DNA from: Haladaptatus pallidirubidus
GTDB taxonomy: Archaea > Halobacteriota > Halobacteria > Halobacteriales > Haladaptataceae
Direction of reading: 5' to 3'
Assembly: GCF_020700235.1 (NCBI RefSeq)
Contig: NZ_CP085301.1
Span: 2,976,001 to 3,040,000 of the forward strand
DNA length: 64,000 bases
The notes under the pieces were generated by a model, which was not told where the DNA came from, did not search any database, and saw only the letters and a program-made list of their open reading frames with translations. Shown here piece by piece: positions 27,580-36,398 of this stretch (within the stretch, counting starts at the first letter, position 1; every line of letters starts with the position of its first letter). The position numbers were made by a program, and so were the translations under genes.

Positions 27580-28848
27580 CTACACCCGCCGAACAGTTTC
27601 CGCAACCACACCAACTCCAATCGGAAGCGACTCTTCCTCGATGTCGAATCGAGCGGTGTGATGTCCGTAGGGATTGCTCGCGCCGATGCCGACGTAGGTC
27701 GCCTGTCCGCCGTTTTCCTGCACCCGACGAATGAGGTAGGACGCGTCTTCGCTTCCGCCTATGTCGTCGCACGCGATTACCTCTTCGACGCCTTCGACGG
27801 CGTTGGCCGCGTCCACGACGATTTCGGCGATGTTCGTGTCGGCGGTGAACGTCGTCGTTTTTCCGTACAGGCCCGTTTCCACACCGACTTCGTGCATGTT
27901 GGCCGCCGCCGAAACGATTCGTCGCGCTCTCCCGAGCATGTACTCGTTCAAGTCGGCGTCACCGCCGCGAACTTCGACGCGCATTTCGACTTCCTCCGGA
28001 ATGATGTTCTGGGGGTTCCCAGACCGCACCTGTCCGATGTTGATTCGCGTAACGCCGTCGCTGTGGCGCGGGATGGCGTAGAGGTTTTGTATGGCGGTTG
28101 CGGCGGCTTGGAGCGCGTTTCGTCCTTTTTCGGGAGCATTGCCCGCGTGGCTCGGTTCGCCGTCGAACGTCACGTCCAACTTCGCGTTCGAGAGCGGATG
28201 TTCGAACGCCGCGACGACGGTTCCCGTCTCGATGCCCAACCCGAGGTGGATGGCGACGAAGCGATCGATATCGTCCAGATGACCGGATTTGCTCATCGGG
28301 AGGCCGCCGCGCCCGCCCTCCTCGGCAGGTTGGAAAAACAGCTTCAGCGTTCCGTCGAAACCGCCGTTTTGGTCGAGTTCGCGCGCGACGCCGACGCCGA
28401 TGGCGGTGTGACCGTCGTGGCCGCAGGCGTGCATCTCGTTGGGATGGGTGCTGACGAAGCCATCTTTCGCTGGTCGGTGGTCGTCGTCCTGCGCTTCAGT
28501 TCGTTCGAGGGCGTCCATATCGACCCGGACGCCGACAGTCGGCCCGGTGCCGTCGCCGTAGGTTTTCTCGGCGACGAGGCCGGTGACGCCGTCCATCCGG
28601 TCGAGATACTCCTCGGGTGCGTCTTCCCGTCGCGCTCGTTCGAGGGCGGCGAGCAATTCGTCCTCGGGTGGGACGCCGAGTCGTTCCTCCTCGGCGACCG
28701 CATTGCGTCCGAGATGGAGCGTAAAATCGCGCTCCGCGAGTTCGTCGGCGACGAGTGCGGTCGTTCGGAACTCCTTCCACCCGGCCTCCGGATGGGCGTG
28801 GAGGTCGCGGCGAAAATCGACTATCGACGCTCTGTGACTGTCAGACAT
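27580..28848 (-). CDS. M20-family amidohydrolase (N-acyl amino acid / aminobenzoyl-glutamate type)
   Basis: The 422-residue cytoplasmic metal-dependent amidohydrolase of peptidase subfamily M20D begins with DFRRDLHAHPEAGWKEFRT. Metal-site elements are GVRVDMDALE, HACGHDGHTAI, and FQPAEEGGRGG with the catalytic Glu; GHHTARFDIEEESL is near the C-terminus. The family removes acyl or aroyl groups from amino acids and dipeptides. A roughly 50-residue acidic insertion (about 55-95) between the first motif and the metal site is longer than in most relatives and may be a haloarchaeal feature. Single gene; the substrate is not predictable. Confidence 0.88.
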   Translation of the reverse strand: MSDSHRASIVDFRRDLHAHPEAGWKEFRTTALVADELAERDFTLHLGRNAVAEEERLGVPPEDELLAALERARREDAPEEYLDRMDGVTGLVAEKTYGDGTGPTVGVRVDMDALERTEAQDDDHRPAKDGFVSTHPNEMHACGHDGHTAIGVGVARELDQNGGFDGTLKLFFQPAEEGGRGGLPMSKSGHLDDIDRFVAIHLGLGIETGTVVAAFEHPLSNAKLDVTFDGEPSHAGNAPEKGRNALQAAATAIQNLYAIPRHSDGVTRINIGQVRSGNPQNIIPEEVEMRVEVRGGDADLNEYMLGRARRIVSAAANMHEVGVETGLYGKTTTFTADTNIAEIVVDAANAVEGVEEVIACDDIGGSEDASYLIRRVQENGGQATYVGIGASNPYGHHTARFDIEEESLPIGVGVVAETVRRV

Positions 28849-28979
28849 GGACTGCTAACGACGGAGGACGGACAAAATTCTATGGATTGCGGTAACGGGA
28901 ACTGGACGAATGTGCTCGATGTGGGGACTGAATCCTCGAAGAGACGAATATCGGCACGTCTCGCGGGATATCCGTTCCG

Positions 28980-29534
28980 TTAGTGACGGCCTTCTTCGAA
29001 CTCTTCGACGACTTTGTCGCAGAACGCGGGCAAATCGTCCGGATTCCTGCTGGTTACCAACCCTTGATCGACGACGACCTCCTCGTCCACCCATTCGCCG
29101 CCCGCGTTACGGATGTCGGTTTGTAGGCTGGGATAGGAGGTGAGCGTCCGGCCTTCGATCACGTCCGCCTCGACCAGCGTCCACGGGCCGTGGCAGATGA
29201 CGCCGATTGGCTTGCCCGCCTCGGCGAACTTCCGAACCAGACCGACTGCATCCTCGTCGGCGCGGAGTTTGTCGGCACCGACGGCACCGCCCGGAATGAG
29301 CAGTGCGTCGTACTCGTCCGAGGAAATCTCGGAAAACGTTCGTTCGACTTCGAACGAGTCGCCCGGTTCGAGGTCGTTGTTGACCGCCTGCACCTCCCCG
29401 GTTTCGGCGCTGACGACATCGACGCTCGCTCCGGCATTTTCGACCGCTTCTTTCGGTTCGGTGAACTCGACTTGCTCCGTTCCCTCCGGCGCGATGAAAA
29501 TCGCTACCGTCGTATCGGTGAGTGTATCTGCCAT
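28980..29534 (-). CDS. DJ-1/PfpI-family protein (type 1 glutamine-amidotransferase-like)
   Basis: The 184-residue PfpI-type member has the nucleophile elbow VICHGPW (Cys followed by His) near residue 112, LIPGGAVGADKLR near residue 77, and an acidic residue early (EGTEQVEF) that pairs with the cysteine in this family. Relatives act as deglycases, glyoxalase-like enzymes or stress proteases; the activity is debated. Single gene, 132 bp downstream (on its strand) of the amidohydrolase. Confidence 0.88.
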   Translation of the reverse strand: MADTLTDTTVAIFIAPEGTEQVEFTEPKEAVENAGASVDVVSAETGEVQAVNNDLEPGDSFEVERTFSEISSDEYDALLIPGGAVGADKLRADEDAVGLVRKFAEAGKPIGVICHGPWTLVEADVIEGRTLTSYPSLQTDIRNAGGEWVDEEVVVDQGLVTSRNPDDLPAFCDKVVEEFEEGRH

Positions 29535-29629
29535 CGTGATTCTCCCACGAAGTTCGGACTTTACAACGTTTCTTAACTATTGTGGCAATCGTTTTCGCCT
29601 CGACTGGGAGACCTCTGCTTGACCGAGGG

Positions 29630-30859
29630 TTACTCCGCGGATGTCGTCTTCGTCTCCTCACCTTGTTTTACCTGTTCGACGCGACCGCCGAGTCGGTAGA
29701 CGGCGCGGAACGCGAGCAACGCGATGCCGATTTCGAGTAGTCCCGTGACCGTGAACGCCGTCGCGAATCCGAGTCTGTCGGCGAGTCCGCCGCCGACGAG
29801 GAACCCGGTAAGGAATCCGAGACTCCCGAAGGCGTTGAATCCGGCCATCGCGACCCCTCGGTCGTGGTCTGGTGCCACGTCGCTGACGAGCGCCATCGTC
29901 GCGGGCGAGACGAACGCGCCGCAGACGCCGACGGCGACCATCGTGGCACCCGCGAGGGCAACCGTCGGTGCGAATCCGACGGCGATGACCGTGATGCCGT
30001 AGCAGATGGAACCGGCGACGACCGGGATGAATCGTCCGATTCGGTCTGACAGCCGCCCCATCGGATACTGAAGCAGGGCGAACGGCGCGAAAAAGAGCGT
30101 GAGCATGAGCCCCGTCGCGCCCGCATCCAAGCCGAACTCGGTCTGAAAGTAGAGCGTGCCGACGAGCGCGAAAAAGCCTGCCGTGAGCCGGTCGATGAAG
30201 CCGAAGGCGTAGGGTATCGTCAGTTCGGGTCTGTCGCGAAGTCGCGCCAAGGCGGTTGCGACGGTCGCGCGCGACTCCGAAGGGACGCGGTCGGGGGTCG
30301 GAATCGCCAGCAGGGCGGTTCCGACCATGAGGACGCTCGCGGCGACGAGCGGCGTGGTCGGATGAATCTCGGCGAGTTGGCCGCCGATTGGCGCGCCCAT
30401 CGCGGTTCCGAGGCCGATAGCGATTCCTGCCGCACCCATGTTTCTGCCGTGGCCGCCACGGAGATCCATCAGCATCGTCATCGAAAGCGAAAACGCGGCG
30501 ATGGTCGCGGCACCCTGCACGACCCGGAGGGCTAGCACCGCGCCGAACGAGAGGCCGAGCGTCGGGGCCGCGGCGAGCGCGCCGTATCCGATCGCCCCGC
30601 CGAGCGCACCGGCGACGACGAGCGGGACGCGTTTTCCGAGACGGTCGCTCAGGTAGCCCCAGATTCCGGCGCAGATTACGAACGCGGCGAACTCCGCGAC
30701 GAGGAACCACGTGCCGCCGTCGAGTTGTTCGCTCGCGCCGAGATGTACGACGAGGTCGGGAACGCCCGGATAGAGGAGTACCTGTGCGAGCAGTACCGAC
30801 CATATCACGGCGGCGAGGCGGACGCGCTCGCCGCGGACGCCGGGAAGCATCCGACCCAT
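29630..30859 (-). CDS. Major facilitator superfamily transporter
   Basis: The 409-residue protein has about 12 transmembrane helices. The MFS loop motif is seen as GYLSDRLGKRVPLVVAG (residues 63-79) and again in the second half as MGRLSDRIGRFIPVVAG. The N-terminus MGRMLPGVRGERVRLAAVIW leads straight into helix 1. ATG 30859 was preferred over the GTG one codon earlier. The type resembles multidrug or sugar efflux carriers (MFS_1); the substrate is unknown. Single gene. Confidence 0.85.
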   Translation of the reverse strand: MGRMLPGVRGERVRLAAVIWSVLLAQVLLYPGVPDLVVHLGASEQLDGGTWFLVAEFAAFVICAGIWGYLSDRLGKRVPLVVAGALGGAIGYGALAAAPTLGLSFGAVLALRVVQGAATIAAFSLSMTMLMDLRGGHGRNMGAAGIAIGLGTAMGAPIGGQLAEIHPTTPLVAASVLMVGTALLAIPTPDRVPSESRATVATALARLRDRPELTIPYAFGFIDRLTAGFFALVGTLYFQTEFGLDAGATGLMLTLFFAPFALLQYPMGRLSDRIGRFIPVVAGSICYGITVIAVGFAPTVALAGATMVAVGVCGAFVSPATMALVSDVAPDHDRGVAMAGFNAFGSLGFLTGFLVGGGLADRLGFATAFTVTGLLEIGIALLAFRAVYRLGGRVEQVKQGEETKTTSAE

Positions 30860-30982
30860 CACCCGTAGTTGGTACTGCGGTCGGAAAATGCTGTCTACAT
30901 TCCCGTGTAATCGTTCGTTCTTCTCGCCAGAGCGCCGGTTTGGAATCGATCAGAATGCTACACCAAATCGTTTAGTGAAAAA

Positions 30983-31000
30983 TTTTAATATAATATAAAA
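30983..31000 (+). promoter_or_regulatory. AT-only promoter block upstream of the cysteine-tailed exported protein
   Basis: Eighteen consecutive A/T bases (TTTTAATATAATATAAAA) lie 25-42 bp before ATG 31025. They include a good TATA candidate, and GGAATTGAAAGA just before the ATG may serve as a weak ribosome site. Confidence 0.5.
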
Positions 31001-31024
31001 AATAATAAAAACGGAATTGAAAGA

Positions 31025-31618
31025 ATGATTGATAAAAACGACGCGGATGGGCTGAACCGACGAACCCTGATGAAGAAAGCCGCCACGACCGCCGTGGTCG
31101 GAACCGCCGTCGCAAGCGGTAGCGCGAGTGCCGAACCGACGCTGGAAGAGCGGTACGCAGACCCGATTCGAACCGAGTCCCTGTTCGCGAAGCACGCAGG
31201 CGACCTCATGGCGATGCTATCGGCCGACGGCCTCGTCGGCACTGCCGACGTGAATTCGGAACTCCACACCCGGAAAACGGTCGGTTTCGGCGATATCGCC
31301 AAGAAAAACGAGGGAACGGCGTACTTGAAGGGTCTCTCCGGGCGGGCCGACGAAGTCGTCAGCGTTCGAAAGGTTGACGACGGCGTCGTGAGCATCACCG
31401 TCGAACCGGAAACCGGTCGCGCGTACGCATTCCACGAACCCGAAAGCACCGACAAAACGTACCTCTACAATCCGGACATCGGAACGCGGGCGGTGGACAC
31501 GCAAGCGTGTGATTCAAACTGCGTCTGTTCGTCGGTTATCTGTGATAACACTCGCTCGGCTGAGTGTGAAGTCTGCTGTGACGGCGATTGTCAGACGAAC
31601 TACTTCTGTAACTGCTAA
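31025..31618 (+). CDS. Tat-exported protein with a 10-cysteine C-terminal tail (unknown function)
   Basis: The 197-residue protein has a Tat-type signal (NRRTLMKKAATTAVVGTAVASGSASA, residues 11-36) and a soluble middle domain (about 40-158) without cysteine. The last roughly 37 residues hold ten cysteines, spaced C-x3-C-x-C-x4-C-x7-C-x2-CC-x3-C-x5-C-x-C. A long cysteine-free pro-region followed by a compact cysteine-rich module resembles a precursor that releases a disulfide- or metal-stabilised peptide, as in microhalocins, but the cysteine spacing does not match halocin C8 as I remember it. Other options are a metal-binding surface protein or a toxin-like adhesin. It is co-oriented with the next exported protein, 179 bp apart. 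Confidence 0.75.
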   Translation: MIDKNDADGLNRRTLMKKAATTAVVGTAVASGSASAEPTLEERYADPIRTESLFAKHAGDLMAMLSADGLVGTADVNSELHTRKTVGFGDIAKKNEGTAYLKGLSGRADEVVSVRKVDDGVVSITVEPETGRAYAFHEPESTDKTYLYNPDIGTRAVDTQACDSNCVCSSVICDNTRSAECEVCCDGDCQTNYFCNC

Positions 31619-31797
31619 CCGTCGCGCTTCGATTTTTGCGTTCCGTTCGATTGTCGATTCGCCCGAAAATAGGATCGTTCAAAGAATGTAGGGATAGCTT
31701 TCCAACTTCGAATCAAGGTAAACGTTCGAATCTGTACGAATTCTTATTAATACTATTAGTAATTAAATACAATAGTATTGAACTATATTTTTGTAGT

Positions 31798-33579
31798 ATG
31801 GCAGAGAAAAAAGAAAATCTCGATTCGGGACGAAAATCGGACGAGGGAGCGAGTGTAACTCGGCGACAAGCGTTGCAACTCGCCGGCGTTGGCGTCGGCA
31901 GTTTGGCGGTATCCGGACTGAGTTCGGTCGACGTTCGGGCCGCGTCCAATTGCGCGAACGGCCCGTTCGAGCGAACCTACTCCGGCGCGACCGTGAACAT
32001 CGCGCGTTTGGAATCGAGAACGAGTGGCGGTTCCGCGCAAGATGTCGGCGCAAAATCCCCTGCGAGCGAGCAGGAAATCGAGTCGTTGCGAGGTGTTCGG
32101 ATTGATGCCCCCGGCCGGACATCGAACCACACCCAGAGCGCGGCCGAAACGGGCGACGACCTGTCAATCCGAACCGAATACGACGGCGTCGGTGCCGAAG
32201 GAACGCGAGGGGGCGTCCCGTCCGATTCGCAGGTCGCGGCTGGCAACGGGAAAATCGTCCACGCCCTCAACCAACAGGTCGCCATCTTCAACAAGCGGTC
32301 GGGAAACCGGCAACTCAAAGTCGAACTCGAAGACCTCTTCGAGCCGGTTATCGACGAACCGGAAGGAGGATTCGCCTACGGCTACCCGTTCGTTTTCGAC
32401 CCTCGTGCGCGGTACGACCGTAACGCGGATCGATACGTCATCGCCGCAGTGCAGTACGAACCCGGGATTACCGAAGACGGGGAGATCGTGGACAGGGATG
32501 ATCAAGAGGAAGGGAAAGAACCGGGAGAGGAAGAAGAGAACGAGTCAGAACCGCTCCAACGACCCCCGAAAGGCTGGTGGTGTATCGCCGTCTCCGACAA
32601 CAGCAATCCGAACGGGAAATGGCACGTGTACCGCATCCCGCCCATCGACAACGAGGGACTCGTCGATTACCCGACGCTCGGACTCGACCGAGACGCCATC
32701 TACCTGGCGCAGAACTTCTTCGGCGAGCAGTTGGAGGTGACGATGGTGACCCTCGACAAGGAGGCGATGTACGACGGACGGGACGTGACGGCGAACCATT
32801 TTACGGCCCTCGACAATCCCGAGGTCGAAAACATCGACTTCACGGTGCAACCGGCGCTACAACCGTTTTCGGGCGGCGACGACGGAACGTTCTACCTCGT
32901 CGATAGCGTCTTCCCGTCGCCGACTGCGAGCGCGCTCACGCTTTGGGAGGTGACGAATCCGGTGGACGACCCGTCGCTCGAATGCTTCACCGTCGATGTC
33001 GAGGAGTTCGCCTACCCGCCGACGGCGCGGCAACCGGACTCGGACAAGCGCATCGACACCCTCGGAACGCGACTCATGAACGCCGATTACAACGACGGGT
33101 CGCTCTGGACTGCTCACACGATTCAGTACGACTGGAACGGCGATGGCGCTCCGGTCGCCGCCATCAAATGGTACGAAATCGACACGGACACCCGTGAAGT
33201 CGTTCAGAGCGGCGTTTACGGCGAACCGGACAGATCCTACTTCATCCCGACGGTCGGGTCGGACGGCGACTCAACGGTCATCACGCACAACGTGAGCGGG
33301 CCGGACACCTTCCCGCGGATGGACGTGGCGGGGCGAACGGCCGACTACACGCCGAACGGCTTGGAGGATTCGCTGGTCGTACAGGACGGCGAATCCAGAT
33401 ACGATTACGGCGAGGGCGAGGAAGTCATGCGGTGGGGCGATTACAACGGCGTCTCGGTCGATCCGACGACGGGACGGTTCTGGACCGTGAGCCAGTACTC
33501 GCCGGATATCGACATCGACCCGGATGCAGAAGAACGCGACCCGTATCACACGCGCATCGCCGAGATTTCGTTCGATTGA
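31798..33579 (+). CDS. Tat-exported protein of unknown function, probably beta-propeller
   Basis: The 593-residue protein has a Tat signal (VTRRQALQLAGVGVGSLAVSG, residues 21-41) followed by a soluble domain. Repeated blocks such as SQVAAGNGKIVHALNQQVAIFNK, DYPTLGLDRDAIYLAQNFF, GDSTVITHNVSG and WGDYNGVSVDPTTGRFWTVSQY suggest a multi-blade beta-propeller. A strongly acidic insert rich in Glu sits near residues 240-255. The frame is open further upstream, but ATG 31798 precedes the signal directly; ATTAAATA about 30 bp before it is a TATA candidate. No enzyme motif is recognised. Function unknown; likely a surface or secreted protein. Confidence 0.75.
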   Translation: MAEKKENLDSGRKSDEGASVTRRQALQLAGVGVGSLAVSGLSSVDVRAASNCANGPFERTYSGATVNIARLESRTSGGSAQDVGAKSPASEQEIESLRGVRIDAPGRTSNHTQSAAETGDDLSIRTEYDGVGAEGTRGGVPSDSQVAAGNGKIVHALNQQVAIFNKRSGNRQLKVELEDLFEPVIDEPEGGFAYGYPFVFDPRARYDRNADRYVIAAVQYEPGITEDGEIVDRDDQEEGKEPGEEEENESEPLQRPPKGWWCIAVSDNSNPNGKWHVYRIPPIDNEGLVDYPTLGLDRDAIYLAQNFFGEQLEVTMVTLDKEAMYDGRDVTANHFTALDNPEVENIDFTVQPALQPFSGGDDGTFYLVDSVFPSPTASALTLWEVTNPVDDPSLECFTVDVEEFAYPPTARQPDSDKRIDTLGTRLMNADYNDGSLWTAHTIQYDWNGDGAPVAAIKWYEIDTDTREVVQSGVYGEPDRSYFIPTVGSDGDSTVITHNVSGPDTFPRMDVAGRTADYTPNGLEDSLVVQDGESRYDYGEGEEVMRWGDYNGVSVDPTTGRFWTVSQYSPDIDIDPDAEERDPYHTRIAEISFD

Positions 33580-33616
33580 GCGATCGAGGGTTGAGCGGGT
33601 CGAACGCGGTTACTTT

Positions 33617-34249
33617 TTAAACGGCCGATCGTTCCTCGAACGCGAGTTTGACGCCGAAGCCGACGAGGACGCTGGCGCTCGCGTAGCGAAGCGCGTTCGA
33701 AACGCGCTTGTGCTCTGTTATCGCCCGGCGCGCCTTGCTGGAGAAGACGGCGAGAAGCGACTGATAGCAAAAACCGAGCGTTCCGAACAGGACGCCGAGC
33801 GCGAAGATTTGAGCGGCGAAACTGCCGCCGGGTTGGACAAACTGCGGGAGGAACGCGAGGAAGAAGACGGCGACTTTCGGATTGAGGACGTTGATGGCGA
33901 ACGCCTGCCGGAACGACTCGCCGTGCGTTTGGCTGTTCGTCTCAGGCGTAAGTTCAAACTCATCGCGGTTGCGGAGTGTTCCGATACCGAGATAGACGAG
34001 GTACGCCGCGCCGACGATTTTGACGGCGGTGAACGCGAGCGCGGACGCTTTCAGCACCGCCGACAGGCCAAGGACGGCGGCGGTGGTGTGCACGAGGCAC
34101 CCGGTTGACGTTCCCGCGGCGGCGGCCACGCCGGCGGCTCGGCCGTCGCTGACGCTTCGTTTCAACGTGTAGATGCTGTCCGGTCCGGGCGCGACGTTCA
34201 ACGCGAGCGCGGCTGGAACGAAGGCGAACAAAACGCTCGGTTCTATCAT
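33617..34249 (-). CDS. LysE/RhtB-family exporter
   Basis: The 210-residue protein has six hydrophobic segments and the family start ALNVAPGPDSIYTLKRSVSDGRAAG, with the NVAPGPD signature of LysE/RhtB amino-acid exporters, and VLNPKVAVFFLAFLPQFV in the middle. The family exports amino acids and small amines across the membrane. It lies 51 bp downstream of, and on the same strand as, a small gene preceded by an iron-box palindrome, so the two may form one iron-responsive transcript. Export of a siderophore precursor is a possible but unproven role. Confidence 0.88.
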   Translation of the reverse strand: MIEPSVLFAFVPAALALNVAPGPDSIYTLKRSVSDGRAAGVAAAAGTSTGCLVHTTAAVLGLSAVLKASALAFTAVKIVGAAYLVYLGIGTLRNRDEFELTPETNSQTHGESFRQAFAINVLNPKVAVFFLAFLPQFVQPGGSFAAQIFALGVLFGTLGFCYQSLLAVFSSKARRAITEHKRVSNALRYASASVLVGFGVKLAFEERSAV

Positions 34250-34300
34250 ACGTGATGAATGGCGAGGCTCGATATAAACGTGGGGTTGGTTTCGAGCGGT

Positions 34301-34441
34301 CTACTCTTCTGTTTCGTCTGATTCATCCTCCGGTTCGTCGTTCGAGGCACTGGACTCCCCCTCGTCCGTACCACCGAACAGTCCGAGATGAACGTAGGCC
34401 CACGCCTCAGCCCGTTTTTTCCGCGTCATTTTCGATTTCAT
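34301..34441 (-). CDS. Small basic/acidic protein (46 aa) downstream of an iron box
   Basis: ATG 34441 to TAG 34303-34301 encodes 46 residues: a basic head MKSKMTRKKRAEAWAYVHLG, a short GLFGG turn, then a tail made almost only of Glu, Asp and Ser (DEPEDESDETEE). The split charge and Trp/Tyr-containing helix look like a deliberate small protein rather than noise, and codon use fits the neighbours (GAC, GAG, GGT, TCG). A DtxR-like palindrome lies 35-52 bp upstream. It is followed by the LysE gene on the same strand. No family is recognised; a regulatory or membrane-associated small protein of the iron response is a reasonable guess. Confidence 0.6.
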   Translation of the reverse strand: MKSKMTRKKRAEAWAYVHLGLFGGTDEGESSASNDEPEDESDETEE

Positions 34442-34475
34442 GGTTTCTCCCGTCCGTCGCTCCGATATCTGTTCG

Positions 34476-34493
34476 TTTTAGGCTAACCTAAAA
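34476..34493 (-). promoter_or_regulatory. DtxR/SirR/Idr-like iron-box palindrome
   Basis: TTTTAGGCTAACCTAAAA has 7-bp symmetrical arms (TTTTAGG/CCTAAAA) around CTAA and closely resembles the core of the bacterial DtxR consensus TTAGGTTAGCCTAACCTAA, also used by haloarchaeal iron-dependent repressors. It sits 35-52 bp upstream of the 46-codon gene, where a bound repressor would block the basal promoter. The divergent gene at 34602 starts 109 bp away on the other side and could also be affected. Confidence 0.65.
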
Positions 34494-34601
34494 CTTTGGT
34501 TGGGAGACCGGTCGAAACGGAATCCGCTGCTTCGCTTTCGTTCGACACCGAGCCACAAAAGACACCATCCCGCACGGATTGGTCTAACACGAAAACAGCC
34601 A

Positions 34602-35069
34602 ATGTCAGGCACGGAGGAACAATTGGGATTCGACCAAAACGTCGATTATCTTGGCCGCGCGATACGCGCCCTCGTTCCGCAGTGGGTCGCGCGACGGAGT
34701 ATCACGGCACGCGTGACGACCGACGAATCCCGGTACGAAGTCGGCGACGAGATACGAATTACGATCATGTTCGAGAATCGACTGCCGATTCCGATAGTCG
34801 TCGAAACCCCGAGACAGCGACTCTGGGGGTGGGACGTCAACGGCGAACTCGAAGCCAGCGACGAGGCCTACTACCTCCGCGACCAACCGAATGTGTTCTA
34901 CTTCCGCGCACGCGAGAAAAAGCGAACGCAGGTGCGGTGGGACGGCCGATTCGACCGTCGTGACGAATCGTCCCGCATGCCCGCCGACCCCGGCGAGTAC
35001 ACGATTGGTGCGTATCTCGCGACCGAGGAAAGGAAACCCCGCGACGAGACGACAGTCGTTCTACGGTAG
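34602..35069 (+). CDS. Conserved-type haloarchaeal hypothetical protein, beta-sandwich
   Basis: The 155-residue soluble acidic protein has a central alternation of strands (SITARVTTDESRYEVGDEIRITIMFENRLPIPIVV) and ends with GEYTIGAYLATEE, a pattern like immunoglobulin-fold modules such as BsuPI or transglutaminase-associated domains. It has no signal peptide, cysteine or catalytic motif. ATG 34602 was chosen; the open frame from 34500 has no protein-like sequence. It is convergent with the ABC importer genes and divergent from the iron-box gene. Function unknown. Confidence 0.65.
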   Translation: MSGTEEQLGFDQNVDYLGRAIRALVPQWVARRSITARVTTDESRYEVGDEIRITIMFENRLPIPIVVETPRQRLWGWDVNGELEASDEAYYLRDQPNVFYFRAREKKRTQVRWDGRFDRRDESSRMPADPGEYTIGAYLATEERKPRDETTVVLR

Positions 35070-35092
35070 CGGGTCGAAACCAGACCCCCCGA

Positions 35093-36397
35093 TTACTGCA
35101 TCTGTCGACCCTCGACAACGTCGTCGCGGTGGCGGTGACACGCGGCGGCGTGCGGTCCGGTTCCGTACTCCGCGGGAACTTCGTAGTCCGGAATCTGCTT
35201 CGCACAGATGCTTTTTTCGGCGAACGACTCGGTCAGTCGCTCCTTCGCGACGTCCCAGTCGTCGGCCAAGATTTGGTCGATTGCGGACGTGATGATGCGT
35301 CCCGCTTCGCCGTCGGGTACCCTCCCGTCGAAGAACTCGACCGCGATTTCGGATTCGCCCGCCGGTTCGAACGACCGGCGCTGTACCGCCCGGAGGAAGT
35401 TGCGAGTTTGTTCCCACTCCTCGGGCGAAAGCTCGTACTCGGCGGGCGCGATGAGCTTCGGGCACCGCGTTCGGAATCGACAGCCGCTCGGCGGGTCGAT
35501 GGGACTCGGAACGTCGCCTTCGAGGACGCCGCGGGTTCCGGTTTCGCGCGGGTCTGGAACCGGAATGGATTCCAAAAGCGCCTGCGTGTAGGGGTGCTGT
35601 GGGTTCTCGTACAACTCCTCTTTGTCGGCGAGTTCCACCATCTGTCCGAGATACATCACCGCCACGCGGTCGGAGATGTGACGAATGACCGAGAGGTCGT
35701 GGGCGATGAACAGGTAGGTCAGTCCGAACTCGTCCTGAAGCGACCGCATCGTGTTGAGCACCTGCGCCTGAATCGAGACGTCGAGCGACGAAACGGGTTC
35801 GTCGCAGACGATGAAATCCGGATTCACGCTCAGAGCGCGGGCTAGATTCACCCGCTGGCGCTGGCCGCCCGAAAAGGCGTGCGGATGGCGGTTGTAGTGT
35901 TGCGGGTCGAGTCCAACCTTTTCGAGCAGTTCGCGTGCGCGTTCCTCGCGCCCATTCGCGTCGTACATCCCGTGGGCTTTCATCGGTTCCTCCACGATGG
36001 GGCCGATTTTCATCCGCGGGTCGAGCGAGGATTGCGGGTCTTGGAAAATCATCTGCATGTCCTTGCGCTGGCTTCGCACCTCCTCGGCGCTCAGGTCGGT
36101 TAAATCTCGACCCTTAAACGAGACGGTTCCGTCAGTTGGTTTGAGCAGTCGAAGGATGGTTCGGGCGAGCGTACTCTTTCCGCATCCCGACTCTCCGACC
36201 AGTCCCAACGTCTCTCCCTTGTGGATGGTAAACGAAACGTCCTCGACCGCTCGAACCGACTCCTCCTCGCCGAACAACCCGGACAGGAAGCCGCCGCCGT
36301 CCGTGAAGTGTTTCGTCAATCCCTCGACTTCGAGGAGCGGTTCGCCCATCGCCGTCTCATCCGCGTCGAGTCGTCCCATCGACATCGAATCGGACAT
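35093..36397 (-). CDS. Oligopeptide/dipeptide ABC importer, second ATPase (DppF/OppF type)
   Basis: The roughly 434-residue ATPase has Walker [10 protein letters not shown], the signature [15 protein letters not shown], and Walker B ending in CDEPVSSLD. The oligopeptide-importer C-terminal domain with cysteines ([11 protein letters not shown] ... [10 protein letters not shown] ... AAACHRHRD) can ligate an iron-sulfur cluster in this family. An acidic insert of about 90 residues separates the cysteine groups, longer than in most bacterial DppF proteins. ATG 36397 follows the previous stop by one base; a GTG at 36406 would overlap it. It is the last gene of a five-gene importer operon. Confidence 0.9.
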   Translation of the reverse strand: MSDSMSMGRLDADETAMGEPLLEVEGLTKHFTDGGGFLSGLFGEEESVRAVEDVSFTIHKGETLGLVGESGCGKSTLARTILRLLKPTDGTVSFKGRDLTDLSAEEVRSQRKDMQMIFQDPQSSLDPRMKIGPIVEEPMKAHGMYDANGREERARELLEKVGLDPQHYNRHPHAFSGGQRQRVNLARALSVNPDFIVCDEPVSSLDVSIQAQVLNTMRSLQDEFGLTYLFIAHDLSVIRHISDRVAVMYLGQMVELADKEELYENPQHPYTQALLESIPVPDPRETGTRGVLEGDVPSPIDPPSGCRFRTRCPKLIAPAEYELSPEEWEQTRNFLRAVQRRSFEPAGESEIAVEFFDGRVPDGEAGRIITSAIDQILADDWDVAKERLTESFAEKSICAKQIPDYEVPAEYGTGPHAAACHRHRDDVVEGRQMQ

Positions 36398-36398
36398 C

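Noticed and set aside
27658..28983. Plus-strand frame of about 440 codons
   Set aside because: It is antisense to the M20 amidohydrolase with complete metal-site motifs.
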